Positions 23,819 to 36,666 of a stretch of DNA of 64,000 bases are shown here, piece by piece. The position numbers and the translations under genes were made by a program. The stretch covers positions 21,595,089 to 21,659,088 of the forward strand of contig OZ020488.1 of assembly GCA_963971405.1 (NCBI GenBank). The letters run 5' to 3'. The stretch comes from Psococerastis gibbosa. Its lineage: Eukaryota; Arthropoda; Insecta; Psocodea; Psocidae. The notes under the pieces were generated by a model. The model saw only the letters and a list, made by a program, of their open reading frames with translations, was not told the DNA's origin and made no database searches. Numbering within the stretch: the first letter of the stretch is position 1; each line of letters begins with the position of its first letter.

Positions 23819-24344
23819 CAAAATATGAAAATTACTCAGTTTTAAATCCTTTTTACTAAGCAGCTAGGAAATGGTGAGATAGGTATACGGCAGTGTTGTA
23901 TGTAATGAAATTTGTAGCAATACTCGCCAGCTAAGAAATCTATCACGGTGTAATAAAAATTGTATGTTTTGTATCTTTGTCACCTAGTAACAGTTTTTTG
24001 AGAATATACATCTCATTTTCTAATCATTTTTCTGTAAAAAACGTGGCTTTGCATGGTGAAAACATCCGGGTATTCTTTTCATAGCGTATAGCCTCGTAGC
24101 CTATGAATTCATGGACAGATTAATTTGCTCTGCACTCTCATTTCTTCATTGACTGTCCTCATTGCTCCTAATAAGTCAACTCTAAGTGTGTCCAATAGCG
24201 GGCTAACGTAGGGCTGTACGGGGCACTAGTCAAATTATCAGGCAGGAAATGTTTGCCAAAAAGAAACAATAAAAAAACGGGAAATTTAATTAAACAAATG
24301 AACAGGCAAGGCAGACAACTGAATTCAGGCAATGTAATTTCTAC

Positions 24345-24500
24345 TTCTGCGCACTTGAGATTGGGTCCCTGAGTCTCAGGTGGTCATATTGATACCTTGA
24401 ATTCACTTTACTTGGCTTATGGTGAGAACCACCCGCTGTGGAAACAACTTTTTGCTACTTATTTGCCCCTGTGTGAATGGTCATCTTCCCCGTGTTTGAA
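24345..24500. repeat. Unclassified interspersed repeat K, copy 2
   Basis: CTGCGCACTTGAGATTGGGT, CTGAGTCTCAGGTGG and GGCTTATGGTGAGAACCA align with 10658-10800 and the end with 11170-11290. Confidence 0.5.
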
Positions 24501-24577
24501 CGTACCCTGACCTGACTCCCTCAGCCGTTCATTATTTGGGTGCAGAGTAGTCACTGTTTACATTTTTACAATAATCC

Positions 24578-24785
24578 AGGCTGATTATGGGCGATGGTCA
24601 ATCTGAAAACGTAGGTACTTCCCTACGTTTCGTTAGCACCTGTGTTCTGCATCTTAAGCGGCACTGCGTAGACTTTTAATGTTAAACGTTTTTGTTGTAT
24701 CTTGGAGGCTCAGTAGGAACTCGACCGCAGAAACAATGTAAGTAAGCTTCCAGACTGACCCATCTGACCGGATTCTACTGCTCTA
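24578..24785. repeat. Palindromic repeat A, diverged copy
   Basis: GGCGATGGTCAATCTGAAAA and ACTTCCCTACGTTTCGTTAG at the left, GACCGGATTCTACTGCTC at the right; the palindrome is decayed but follows the layout of the copy at 4735. Confidence 0.6.
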
Positions 24786-25362
24786 TCATCATAAATGCTT
24801 GACCTCATCACGTTATCATAAAAAGCTAGTTAAAGTTTAGAATTTTATTGTGCAAAAAACAGTAGTAAGGTAGGTACTATACAAAACAGGCACAAGATTT
24901 ACTTAACGTAGTTAAATATATGTACGTGTGCAGTATGTCCGATAAAAAATTCTTGATAACTTGCTCAAATCCTCATTATTAATGTTGATACCTACAGTAA
25001 AGAAAATGAGTCAATGGAGTTGAGGGCTACGCCCCTGCCATGACGAATGCTTGTTGTCCAGTCCCCTACGGATTGTGTCAAATTTAAAACAAATAGACTC
25101 AACCTACAGACCCCCGCCGATATAAGAATTTTATTTTTTTTATTTATATCTGTTCTCACATTTTAATTATTCATTTATCTATCTTCCGCCATCTTCTACG
25201 TCGATATTTATTAACGAATGACAATTTTATGATATGACAGAAATTTTATGTATATACTACTTCTGCGAGATCTGTAGAAGCTGGAAGGCTGGAAGAATGG
25301 GAGTTTGGTCATTTTGGTATGAAGTAATTTGTTCACATTTTAATTTTATATCAATCACCTTG

Positions 25363-25870
25363 ACTTACTTGATTTAAGTTGGCGCTGTCAGCCCTGGGGG
25401 ACTTTTGGCCGCATTCACAACACCACGCCAACGGATCCTGACCACGCCACTCATCGGCCCGAAGGCTAACTTCCTGCACATCTTCCTTTGGCTGATCGCC
25501 ATAGCGTCGTCTCGGACGGCTGTTGGGACATGCCACCCATACTGCTTGTGCTGTTCTTTTTGCTGGCATACGGACGACGTGTCCCATCCACTGGAGCCTT
25601 CTGCTTCGTATTATTTGTGTGACGTCTGGCGAGCCAAAGAGTTGGTGGATTTCTTCGTTCGTTCGGATTCTCCAACTGTTGTTCTCAAAAACTCTTCCGA
25701 ATATTCTCCGTAACATGTTGTTCTCGAAAACAGCCAGCGCTCTTGATTCTTTCTTTGTCAGGGCCCATGCTTCACCACCATATATAAGGAAGGCAGGATT
25801 AGCGTCTTGTAAAGCCTGACCTTTGTTGTCCATGATAGAATCCAAGACGAGAGTCCCAGCCACAAAATTA
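25363..25870 (-). pseudogene. Non-LTR reverse transcriptase, C-terminal fragment
   Basis: Minus-strand frame with YGGEAWALTKKESRAL, ENNMLRRIFG, then RRLQWMGHVVRM, the same arrangement as the copy at 2395 but from a diverged subfamily. The segment just upstream (LQDANPAFLIYGG) looks frame-shifted relative to the usual YKTLILPVLLYGG, and the C-terminal GRPR...WR part has lost its frame too. The catalytic region and endonuclease are absent. The element ends at the low-coordinate side with CTTGACTTACTTGATTTAAG. Confidence 0.85.
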
Positions 25871-26236
25871 AAAAGATAGGGTCTAATTTTTTTAAACAAG
25901 AGCTAAGAAACCGAGTCAATTCCAACAAATGTGATTTCTTGTTTCACAGCAGCGGCATACATTAGATTTTAAATAGAATACAAGTATTCTTACTAGAAGT
26001 TGATAGAACCTAAAATAGTTTTCAGAACTGAAATTATTCACCCGACTGATCTACTGATATTCTATAAAAGCAGCTTTTTTGGGTCAGAAAATGTAAATGT
26101 ATGGGTACTGCGAAAATATGAATTTTTTAAATAAATTTTCTATAAGACTCTTTCAATAATATGTGAGGCTGTTGAACGAGAAATTGCCCCTCATCATTGT
26201 TATTAAAAATCTGGAAAACTATGGCTTATGAGGAAG

Positions 26237-26409
26237 CATGGCCGTACCCAGGGAGGTGATCCATGGGGTCCGGACCCCCCCCCCCCCCCGAAATAAATTT
26301 TTGTATGTAAACCTGTATGGTTTGAAGAATTTATCAATTAATTCATTAATAAATTACGTAAAAACAATATTTGCCCCCCCCCCGAAATCAATACCTGGGC
26401 ACGGCCTTC
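26237..26409. mobile_element. hAT-like MITE, GGCCGTGCCCAGG family, copy 1
   Basis: Ends CATGGCCGTACCCAGG and CCTGGGCACGGCCTTC are inverted; flanks TGAGGAAG and TGAGAAAG match at 7 of 8. 173 bp, with C-runs of 14 and 9. A copy of nearly the same length lies inverted at 58655-58828. Confidence 0.9.
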
Positions 26410-26419
26410 TGAGAAAGAT

Positions 26420-26540
26420 TGTCACTGCCCACCCCCGGATCACCCAAAAGTAGGTTGGCTAATATTTTTTATTAAAGTTTTAAAAATTTGGTCCATTCAA
26501 TAGGTAGAGGACTAATTCATACACCACATCATATGGGAGA
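26420..26540 (+). mobile_element. Half copy of foldback MITE D
   Basis: CACTGCCCACCCCCGGATCA and GGTCCATTCAATAGGTAGAG match the left arm of the element at 34558-34945; the right arm is missing. Confidence 0.7.
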
Positions 26541-27091
26541 GGGGGGGGGGGAAGGACTGATTTGGTTCTCTCAACGGCCCTGGCTACACTATACTTCAAT
26601 AGTGTCTAGAGCCGTACTAATAACTAATTGTTCTGAAGTTTTTGAGTCTTCGTGGTACTTCCTCAAACAATGCCAAGGATTTCACCACTCTTAAGCAACG
26701 CAGTCACGACAAAAGGCTGCACAGCCGCGCATGATAGGAAGAGCAAAAACCTGGTACATTCTCTGAAATTCCTGGGGCACATGCCAAGCGGCAGAACACG
26801 GGCAAAGTGGTTTGGACTCGCAACCTGTGCAGACAAAAAACCGTGAGGATTTTGTATTACGGCGCCTGCAACTTGGTCGCGCCTAAGTAATTTGCATGCG
26901 GGGCGCTTGGCGCCACCGCTGTGGCGCATTCGGTCACGTGACCCACAATGACCTTTCCATTGTACTCATTGTTAGGAGAAATATACGGGATAGAAAAAGG
27001 GTTTATTTACGTAGACTTTATTATATGCTAGCCTTGAGGAGGTGCTGGGGCAGGTAGTCCACTCATCAACTCATAGTACAGTATCCGAAGT

Positions 27092-27731
27092 CAAGGCCAC
27101 AGCCGGGGGGGGGGGGGATTTGGGTGTTCAACACCCCCAGCCCCGAAATGGAAACACGAAAAATTCTCAAGGCTAATGTAATCCAACATACGCCTGTGTT
27201 TGATCAATTTTCTCATTGCCATTAGAATAATATATATGTTCCAAACCTAACTACAATACCTCTATACCAGTGCTGAAGTTTTCAATTGCTAGAATCAAAT
27301 AAATCGATCCTCATTGCTTAAAATGCCACTTTTTGATATTCCCCTCAACTTTTCCCCGGACCCCCACCTTTTTGCAGTAATATCAATATCGATTAGTCCT
27401 CAAAACCTTAACTTTACCGAATTTTAGAATTGCGTAGAATTCCACTACGTTATAATCTATAACTTGATAATTTTTATCTCGGGGGACTGGGGAGACCCCC
27501 GGGCCCCCCTTGGTTGCTAAAGTAACAATGTGTCTTTTTCTGAAAAATATACGTTTTACGCTGCCAAAATGTGCAAAAACCCAATCTTTTCTCGCCTATA
27601 TTTGGAACAATTGTCCCCGGACCTCCTGTTTAACTTACGTGCGACCAAAAAAATGAGATTCCGGTTTTGTGGAAGCACGTTCCATCCCCCCCCCCACACC
27701 TGAATAAAATAATATCCCGGCTACGGCTACG
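27092..27731. mobile_element. Possible long decayed hAT-like element
   Basis: Left CAAGGCCACAGCCGGGGG and right CCCGGCTACGGCTACG are inverted, but the 8-bp flanks do not match and the 640-bp length is unusual for this set. It might be two unrelated ends. Confidence 0.35.
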
Positions 27732-28436
27732 TCAGCCCAATAAAGCGCATCCAACCATCAATAATAAACTCTTTTTAAAAAAGTCGTCTTAAAGTGAAAA
27801 TTATTGAAAATATAGAATTTACGCTAAAATTATGAGAACTAAATTTTTGAGCCATTTCAGAACTTCCATGAATACGATATATTCGCAAAATGAGGACTTC
27901 ATAATATAGAATTAGAAATCGGCGACCTGTGTATTCAGCAAACTAGTTTAAAAAACATTGAATTATTTGTAATCATTTTTATCGAAAATGTTGAAATTAT
28001 TAGGTAACGTTTTTGTTTAACTTAAAACGTACAATAATTTTCTTAATTCATCGATCTGTGTGTAGGGTTATGATAGGGATGATATGGTATGTAGGTGATA
28101 GCAATTACAGGGTTATTAAAAGCATGTCGTGATGCACGCAGCTCTTTGCACGACACCCTCTCAGATCTCAAATAAAGATTAGCCCGTCACAACGGCTTCC
28201 AAGTCTACTCTATGAAACAAAGATATGACCGATACATTTTGAAGCGGTAGAAAACACGGGAAATTTTAATTGGAACATTGAGCCTATACTCTACTCTTAG
28301 CTCGATATCGATGGAAAGCACAGCGACAGACGCTTAAGACGTGTTAAGTGAGTGGTCCAGTGCTTCGATAGAGTGAGTTCATGGACTTGTTTCTATATAA
28401 CATAGCTTGAGAAGTCTTGGTAAATCGTATAAGCAG

Positions 28437-28540
28437 GGCCGTAGCCAGAAGTGTTTTCGGGGGGGGGGGGTCCATCTGACATCATCGGAGTTGAGGTAAC
28501 TTCAATATACATTTAAAACCCCATTCTATCTAGTGTACAC
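28437..28540. mobile_element. Left-end relic of a hAT-like MITE
   Basis: AGGGCCGTAGCCAGAAGTG followed by a G-run matches the end of the element at 39683. No right end was found. Confidence 0.5.
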
Positions 28541-31500
28541 TGCTATGGCTTTGAAGGTAGGGACCGGCACCGTTATGCTTTGGAAAATTATGGTGCCGTC
28601 TTGTAAGAGGCTTTTCAAGCGATGAAGAGTCAAAAAATCCTCAAATTTCAATTTTTATTAACAGCAACAACAATTTACTACTGCTTCCACTAACTCGCAG
28701 CTCTTGTCTGTAAGTGTTTTAATTTCACACCGGATGGAACGTTTGTTGGAGTAGACGTAGGCCTAATACAATTTAAGGCATTTTTCTAATTTCAACCTTG
28801 CGAACAAAAACCTACAGGCGCATGTTCTTTATACCATGCCATTGGTGTCAATTTGAGCTCCTTCTACCCGCGCCCGTAAAATAACTTAAAATAGTCTACA
28901 TTATAATTATTATAATGTAGCTTATTAATGTAATAAATTAGTAAATATTGTACAGCATTCGTTCAGGCTCCATTTAATAGGTTAAGTAACTAACGATTAA
29001 ATCTACAACGGTATGTAAAATATCTAGTATCAGCTAATTGAATATTTATATTACTTACAGTTCTATATATAACTTGTGGAGTTGCGGATGCTAATTCGTA
29101 CTGAGATCTCCATTTATAAGAAAACATTGTATTATAAGTGGTCATTTAAACTCACTTTGATTAGAGTTGGTGAATGTCTGGGAGAGCAATAAAGTCTTAT
29201 AAACAGTTTTGCCTATAATGTTTGAACATTAATTAATGTCAACAAAGCAGTCAGACCTGATAAAGCTAGGACACATTTGCTTTTGGTACGGTACGCATTA
29301 GGTTGCTTGATAATTTATCCATAATAAAACGTTAAAATAATATTTTAAAAAAAACTCCCTGGACGGAGTTGTCTTTATTGTAAGCAACACCTATACCTAA
29401 TAGGCTATACAGGGTGCTTCGCTATTTATTTACGCACATATTGTATGTATATGAAGCTGAATTATTAGCTGAATATGGTGGCAAGTATACAATTCTATTG
29501 CACTGTAGTACAAATAATATACAATAGTAATTTGCCAAAAGTAATTAGACCTATGATTTATTTGCCTTTGCGTAAATGGAATCCATGGTATGGACCCTAA
29601 CCAATGGATAAATTTGATAGAAAATGGCATATTCTATACATAGACCTACCTGAAAAATAGTACATCTAATACACAAAAACAATAGCCTACTGTAATTCAC
29701 TACTATTATTACACCCTGCATATTAATATTGTAAATGGGATGCGCGTACCTATTAGATGATGGAATAGACGATTTTGCATTTGCATCCTCGTTAACATAA
29801 TTTTTATAGTAGCCACCGTACCTTACAAGGTTAGGTACCTACTTAAGTATTCCTGAACTATACCTAAAAATACGTGAGTCCTTTTTCTAAGTTCAAGTCT
29901 ATGTCCACTACTTTAAGTTATACAGTTGTAACCTATTAATTTTGTAATTGAATGTTCAATAATTTGGCCTCAAGTATTGTCGCAAACCATACATATGGTT
30001 AATACCTACCATACTATAATATATACCATTTATTACCATCTGCAATGGTTAAGTAGCTTTCTTGACCAAAAAATAATCATAGCTTTAGGCTATAATTAGA
30101 GTAGTTAAGTTACATAATACAATACTTTATTTGACTCCCAGTAGTGGTCTTAATTGAACTATTGAGTGTCTTCTTACCGACGTCTATTAATAACGATACT
30201 GTAAATCTGTAATACTGACAAAATTGCACTTCACAGCACATTTTTATTTATATTATATAAAAATATCATTAGGCTATTTCAAGATACCGCAACACACAGC
30301 TAGTTGATATTTGCAATTTTGCCTAGACAACGGAAGGAAAACTATCGACAGTAAAATACATTGCATTAAATTTATCGTATATTTATCATTTATCGTTGTC
30401 CTCTGCGTTTATACACAAATATTGAACATTTTGAACTTCACCTCGTATAAAATCAAAGAAATTAGAATTTAACAGTTTCCACCCCTTACTTTAACGATTT
30501 CACAATTTCAGAAAATATTGCCTATCAGGCTATATTGCCACATAATTAGGTAGATAAGTAGGCTAGTTACTCAATATTAATAACCTTTTAATTTTTTACG
30601 CACCAGTTTAAAATAATCATAATTATGTTGTAAGCTGTTGTTTTCAATAAATGAGTACCATATAACTATATTGTAGTCGCATAAATGAATTCAGGTGTAT
30701 TTAATCGTAAGCATTAACGCATTTATGTTAAGTGAGCGACTGACATGCGGCTTAAGCCAGCGCTCCAATCCAAAAGACAAGAGCTGAATAATCAATGGAA
30801 AGTGAGTCATAACAAAATATACAGCAACTCTGCACCAAATAGCACGTAGATTTTCCCATTTTTTTATTGCTAGCTATATTGCGCTTTTAATTGGACTAAT
30901 TATGCAATTCCACAATATGCTGTTTCGCCGGGAAGTCAACCAAATTGTAAAGCAAAAGACATAACAGCATTACAAAATACACAAAGTCAAGAGCCCTTCC
31001 ATGAAAATTGCTGTACCTGCATACAATTTGCCGCGAGACATATTACTTTTGCGCTTGCATTCAAATAGTAATAATCATAATAAATTATAATAATAAAGCG
31101 AACTTAACAGTAATAATAATGAAGATAAATCACAATAATTAATGTTTTTTTACAAATTCAAACGTAAACGCAATTAAATAAAAAAATAGGATATATTGTA
31201 TTTGGGCGGTGAATTTAGTGGAAAAATTTCTGTTGCAAAATTCAGAACTGCAATTTGCGATCCAATAGTATAACGGTATGGTACCTACGCAAAAATGAGC
31301 TGCAGGCTTGCATCGAAAACAGTTATATTTTGAAATACTGGATGTCAGATGCATTCATGCATACTGTATTACGATATATTATATTGTATCATCCGACATT
31401 GACAACTACCACATCATAATGTTACATTGTTACAAGGTACATTGTATTTCACATGTCGGGGTTTACGGTAACATCCTATGAGTGCTCGAATTTTACCAAC

Positions 31501-31903
31501 TTAGTAATACGTGCAAGCTAACATTCCCTAACGAAGAACATTTTATTTTAGGCAATATTTCAAGTTAAAGAAATGAAAATATTCGTATCACAGATAAATT
31601 AAATGCTAGACTCTTTATAACACAATTTACAACATTGTTCTTAATTTTTTTTTTGGACACTTTAAATTTTAAGGACATACTTTATGTGCGGTTCTTACTT
31701 CTAAATCGTGGTCAATGTTAGAACTAACATTTGCATTTAAAAAATTAATGAGCATAAAGTAAGTAATGCAATAACACAATGAGCTTTATTATCATGTAGC
31801 ATAATATATTCCTGTCTCTCATTAGACTTACCAAACCCAGAACGAAATATACCCCTTTACCTTTTTCAAAATTTCCGTTGATGGAAGTTTTTAATTAAAC
31901 AGA
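28541..31903. other. Repeat-poor AT-rich stretch, no gene recognised
   Basis: About 3.4 kb with no SINE, MITE or RT scrap that I could recognise, and no G/C homopolymer runs, unlike the sequence on both sides. Open frames are short. Confidence 0.5.
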
Positions 31904-31911
31904 TCAACATG

Positions 31912-32180
31912 CAAGTGCGTCGCCAGCTCTAGGGCTAATGAATGCGGAGGGGATATATGAGCAGGTCACAAGTGGTTGTGACCATTTAATGTAACAATGT
32001 CTGTTTTAGGCATTTACGCCTATAAAATAAGGTATGTGTTGAAGGTTATTTTAATACTAAAAAATTAAGAAATGCTCACTAACAACAAGTGAGAACCAAC
32101 GAAATTGTTAGATTTGAAAATACTTTTTGGACCTCTAGAGCTGCCCCCCCCCCCCCTGCCCATATCTGGTGACGCCCATA
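31912..32180. mobile_element. hAT-like MITE, GCGTCGCCAG family, copy 1
   Basis: Ends CAAGTGCGTCGCCAGCTC and CTGGTGACGCCCATA pair; flanks TCAACATG and TCAACTTG match at 7 of 8. 269 bp, with a 13-C run near the right end. Confidence 0.85.
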
Positions 32181-32267
32181 TCAACTTGAGATGGCAGGTT
32201 CCTATTCCCTTATTGGAATAGTGGCCACAGCTAAGCAGCTTTAGGTGAAAAGTTAATAAAAATCAGT

Positions 32268-32479
32268 CAAGGCCGTCGCCAGCACTCAGGCTTAGGGGTG
32301 AAGTGGGCAACCTAGACTGTATTTTACCTTATAATACTGACTGGCTTTATAGGTATAAATAAAATAAATTACAGAACACTCATCCAAAAGTGAAACCCAA
32401 TGAAGGTAATAAATTGATTCTACTTTAATAAATAACCTCTAGGGAATAGCTGCCCCCACCCTCGCTGGCGACGCTCGTG
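32268..32479. mobile_element. hAT-like MITE, GCGTCGCCAG family, copy 2
   Basis: Ends CAAGGCCGTCGCCAGCAC and CTCGCTGGCGACGCTCGTG are inverted. No matching 8-bp flanks remain. It lies only 88 bp from copy 1. Confidence 0.75.
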
Positions 32480-32727
32480 ATGTGCGGCATCCTCGTGCGG
32501 CCGCTTGGGACTCACAAGAACAATTTAGGCAGAGCCATTTGCAAGTAAATTTGGCATGGTTTCCCATTGCATGCTGCTATATGTTTCAAACGTTCTGCAT
32601 AATACAGTAATCACTCGCTCAATGTTAATTTTCAAATTCAACATCTACGAGTGTACGCATAAACTTGTCGTACACAGAGCCTGCTTTCCATTTGCTTATT
32701 GGAATACAGATGGGTCTGGGACATGAG

Positions 32728-32904
32728 CAAGGGCGGATTTTGCCTCCAATTTAGGGGGGGGGGTCAGCGGTCAGACTCAGTGGATTATAACATTTAAAAA
32801 AACATGATTATTTTAAATTCCCACTGTAAACCCATTGTTATCTAGTGTAAGTGCGGGAAGGGGGGTCCGGACCCTCTGACCCCCCCCCCTTAAATCCGCC
32901 CTTG
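32728..32904. mobile_element. hAT-like MITE, CAAGGGCGGATTT family
   Basis: Ends CAAGGGCGGATTTTGCC and TTAAATCCGCCCTTG are inverted, with perfect 8-bp duplication GACATGAG (32720-32727, 32905-32912). 177 bp, with G- and C-runs. A right-half relative is at 12491. Confidence 0.93.
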
Positions 32905-32912
32905 GACATGAG

Positions 32913-34557
32913 CCAGTATGCCAACAGCCAGGAAAGTCCGAATGCCCATGCCGAATTGCCAAGGTTCAAACAATCAAAATTCCTGAAAATAAATTTATAA
33001 GTGCAATCATAGTTATGTTGTATTGGAGGTACCTAATTAGTAAACAAAAGACATGGATGTCTTCGATTTATTATATACGGTAGGCTACTGAAAATCAAGC
33101 CGTGCGACTTAAACACAGTACAGAGGTACAGACTATTATTGAATTAACCATAAAACTCCTTACCCAAACAAAGAAAATAACAAAATTGGTATCATGTATA
33201 CGGTATGTTAAAGATGACAAAGGAAAAATATGAGGAAACTATTATTATAGTTTGATTATATACATGTTGCACTAAACCCAGTGAGAAATTCACACATTGG
33301 CCATTTTTCATAAAATTTGCACTTGGTACATTAAAAACACGCCCAAGATGGGAGATTCATCACTAACTAAATTGTCCATTTTTTCTTTCGTATATAGGCG
33401 ACGCGACAATGATGATCTCTGCGGGACGTTCCATCAACAAATCCCTTACCTGAAACCAACAATGTTATTAATTAATTATTACAGTATATGTCTAAATTAT
33501 AAGTTGAAGCACATAATACATACAGTAAATATGCGGAACTATAGTGCACCACATTTTTTTCAAAAGTGGGAAGGCCAAACTAAAATACCTCGGTTGATGT
33601 CTGGAGACGCTTCCATTTTGTGATTTCCTAATGTGACGAAAGCAATTTTTTCATACACTGAAACTAGCGGAAGCTAGGGGTATTTTTCGTCAAAATGTAA
33701 AGCTAAAGAGTACAAAATAGTAAAAATAATCTGATCAAGGAGGTAGTGTTAAAGGATTTCTGTCGTAGGCAGACGTACTTAATAAATTTTTTACCCTTTC
33801 GGTATTATATAACTGATGAATATAAATTATTGGAGCAATGAGAAAATAACCATGTGAAAATTACTAATTATTTTATTTAAACTTTAGATTTCGAACATGG
33901 CCCCTTCCTTATTCCTGATATTTCTACCTCATCGGTTAAAATATATTTTCAAAGCCATAGTGAATGTTTCAACAAAATGAGGATATAACATTCGTCAGAG
34001 GCAGAGCACCAACACACTAAAGACTAAAGGAGGTGCTGCGGTTGTGTCGGAAAATTTAGGGACTAAAAAAAATAAGACGGTGGATATGTTGTAGACAAAT
34101 CATAACTTTAGCGAGCTGCGGCCCACCTAGCCACAATGCGTGATGACAAAGCATAAATCCGAATTAAGAGTAAAACAAAACATTCACATAATTTTTCCAA
34201 CACAAACCCATAAAGAACAAACCCCTGAAATTTAACAGATAAGCCCTTTCATACCTGAATGGGAGTGAATGATTTGAGTAATCATTAGGAGTAATACAAC
34301 AGGTTATGGGCCCATACTGAGCTTACCGGCTGTCAGCTCTAATGAGGGTTTGTTGTAACGTGGACCAATGAATGGGTGTTATCTTGGTACACTTGGAGAG
34401 CCATCAGGTTCTTTAAGCATACTTTGCCTCATTTTCATGACCCTGTAAACTCCGTTCCTTTTATTCCTGGATTTATTTGTGTTTGTTTTAATACTAACCG
34501 ACGGCCGGACCGTAATATTACCACCAGTTTTATGGTCGAAATAGGTTAAGAGGCAGA
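32913..34557. other. No gene recognised
   Basis: About 1.6 kb AT-rich; open frames here lack any family signature. Confidence 0.45.
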
Positions 34558-34945
34558 TGGCCTTACACATTGCCCACCCCTGGATCACCACAAAATACTA
34601 GTTTGGTTTATATTGTTTATTTCTGTTTTTTTTTTAAGTTATAAAGATTTGATCCACTCAATTCGTAGAGGACTATTTCATGCATAGTACTACGAAGAAA
34701 GTTTTTGCTTTGGTGCAGGGGTTTTTCCGTGAAACTAATAATAGACAGAAATTTACCGAATTATCCAATTCATGGACAAAATTATGACACTAAAAATTAA
34801 AAAAAACACCTTATAATAGGGTGTATGAAATAGTCCTCTACCAATTGAGTGAACCAAATTTTATAAATCTCTGTAAAAAAGTTAAATAAAAAATATAAAC
34901 CAACTTATTTTGTTGTGGGCCAGGGGTGGCCAATGTGTACGGCCA
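34558..34945. mobile_element. Foldback MITE D, full copy
   Basis: Arms of more than 100 bp begin TGGCCTTACACATTGCCCAC and TGGCCGTACACATTGGCCAC (complement of the right end). Inner parts also pair (GAGGACTATTTCATGCAT against GTATGAAATAGTCCTC). 388 bp, non-coding. Partial relatives at 26420-26540 and 60925-61000. Confidence 0.85.
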
Positions 34946-35146
34946 GCTTCCTCTTAAGTTCAGATTAGACCAGAATAGCAGCTATTGGCCCTAGCTTGTG
35001 GAAACACACCCCCCTAGTGTCTTGAAGGGCAGGAACATGCCAAGAGACCAGTCTGAGCAATGCAACCAGTGGTCCCAAATCACAATAAACATAATTGAGA
35101 TTGGTCAGATGAGAGTTGACAAAAGTGTGATTAACTACGTCATACC

Positions 35147-35410
35147 CAGACTACTAATATCTAAATTCTAACTGCTCGACGACTACTAACGCCTCAAATG
35201 ACGTAAAAATTAAAAACCCAGACTACTATATCTAACTGCTCGACGACTACTAACGCCTCGAATGACGCCAAAATGAAAAACCCAGACTACTATATATCTA
35301 ACTGCTCGACGACTACTAACGCCTCAAATGACGCCAAAATGAAAAACCCAGACTACTATATCTAACTGCTCGACGACTACTAACGCCTCAAATGACGCCA
35401 AAATGAAAAA
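35147..35410. repeat. Minisatellite, about 66-bp unit, four copies
   Basis: Each unit holds CCCAGACTACTA, then CTAACTGCTCGACGACTACT and AACGCCTCAAATGACG and an AAAATGAAAAA end. Copies 2-4 are nearly identical; copy 1 differs slightly, and small TA expansions change the length. Confidence 0.95.
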
Positions 35411-35789
35411 CGGCAAGAGAACCGAATGGCTTACACATTTACCGGCAAAATAACCCCATTTTTTGAGTAGGGAAGTGTTTCATTCATTATATAAGTGAGA
35501 AAAAATAATTCCTATATTATTTTTTATCGTAAAGAGTATTCTGCAGATAGAGATAGCTGCACTTGCACTTTCTGATCAATTACTATTATGAAACCAATGT
35601 CTATATATGACATGAAGTAGGTACCGAAACTGCAAAGGTCCATCGGATATATTTATTAAATTGCTTGTAAAAAATTTCGGTTAGTTTAATATATTTGGGT
35701 TTTATTATTATTATTTTTGATGGGGTTGTTATGGAGGTAGGCCTACTTTTAGTGGGGCCCATTGCCCTGCCAATGACCCCATCGGTTTT

Positions 35790-35955
35790 TGGACATGGTA
35801 TTGCTTCCGAATTAATTTTGAGCCATTGGCAAACTGGTTCATTCCTCGATGTCCACCCACACCGACTACAAGTACCAAGGGCAAGCTCAGACATGCTTAC
35901 CATTGGCATTGCAACAGGCGTTATCTCGACTTAACCAAGTATGGGAACGATTCAA
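35790..35955 (+). repeat. Unclassified interspersed repeat C, copy 3
   Basis: Holds GAGCCATTGGCAAACTGGTT, CCACACCGACTACAAGT and CTTACCATTGGCATTGC, followed by ACCAAGTATGGGAACGA as in copy 1. Confidence 0.75.
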
Positions 35956-36463
35956 AATATTTAGGGTACAATAATTTTATTAAGAATATTAAATAAAACA
36001 AAAATTCAAATATTTAGGTAACAGTTTCCATAGATCACTGTGGCTATAGCATTCACACCTTGTTTTATCAATGAAAAACCTTAACCCATTGTCACAATGA
36101 AAAATAATTATCAGGACTAGTGCGTACATTTCCTAATATCCCAGCGCCCATAATAAAACAAAGCAAGTTTCTATTAGTCATCCCGATCAGAAACAAGCCC
36201 TCGGCCTCCTTGTTGTGTCTAATACGAGACATATTCATCTTACACTAAAAACATCAACCATTCATGAGGCTGCGCAAACTTATCTGAACGAGTGATCAAA
36301 ATTTTGTTGAATCAGGCAGATACCCGCAGTTACATTCCGGGTTATTAATTTCTGACTGTGACGTTTCTTTAAATATTACCGTACCACTCCACGGTATCAA
36401 GGCATATTAACGCAAAAAAGAATTAAAGAGTAGAAAATAAATCACAAAGCATGACTACCCATT

Positions 36464-36484
36464 GGGGGGGGGGGGGGGGGGGGG
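36464..36484 (+). repeat. Poly-G run, about 20 residues
   Basis: The longest uninterrupted G run in the window; no paired terminal repeats were recognised around it. Confidence 0.9.
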
Positions 36485-36666
36485 TTACAGCTAGACGATT
36501 CTATTTCTTGACCCCCGGCTCTATTTGAGACGATGTAGTCAGTAGCATGAGCGGCAGCCTTGTTTTTTTATATTCTATCGGTGAGGCAAGAAACCCATTT
36601 TGGGTGATTGTTTCTGGAAAAATTACCTTTTACAAGCAATCTGGTGCCTGGGCCTTCCACTTCAAA

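Noticed and set aside
33297..33623. 108-residue plus-strand frame
   Set aside because: No domain, no splice context and composition typical of AT-rich non-coding DNA.
35147..35410. CRISPR-like array
   Set aside because: The whole 66-bp unit is repeated with no unique spacers, and the context is eukaryotic; it is a minisatellite.
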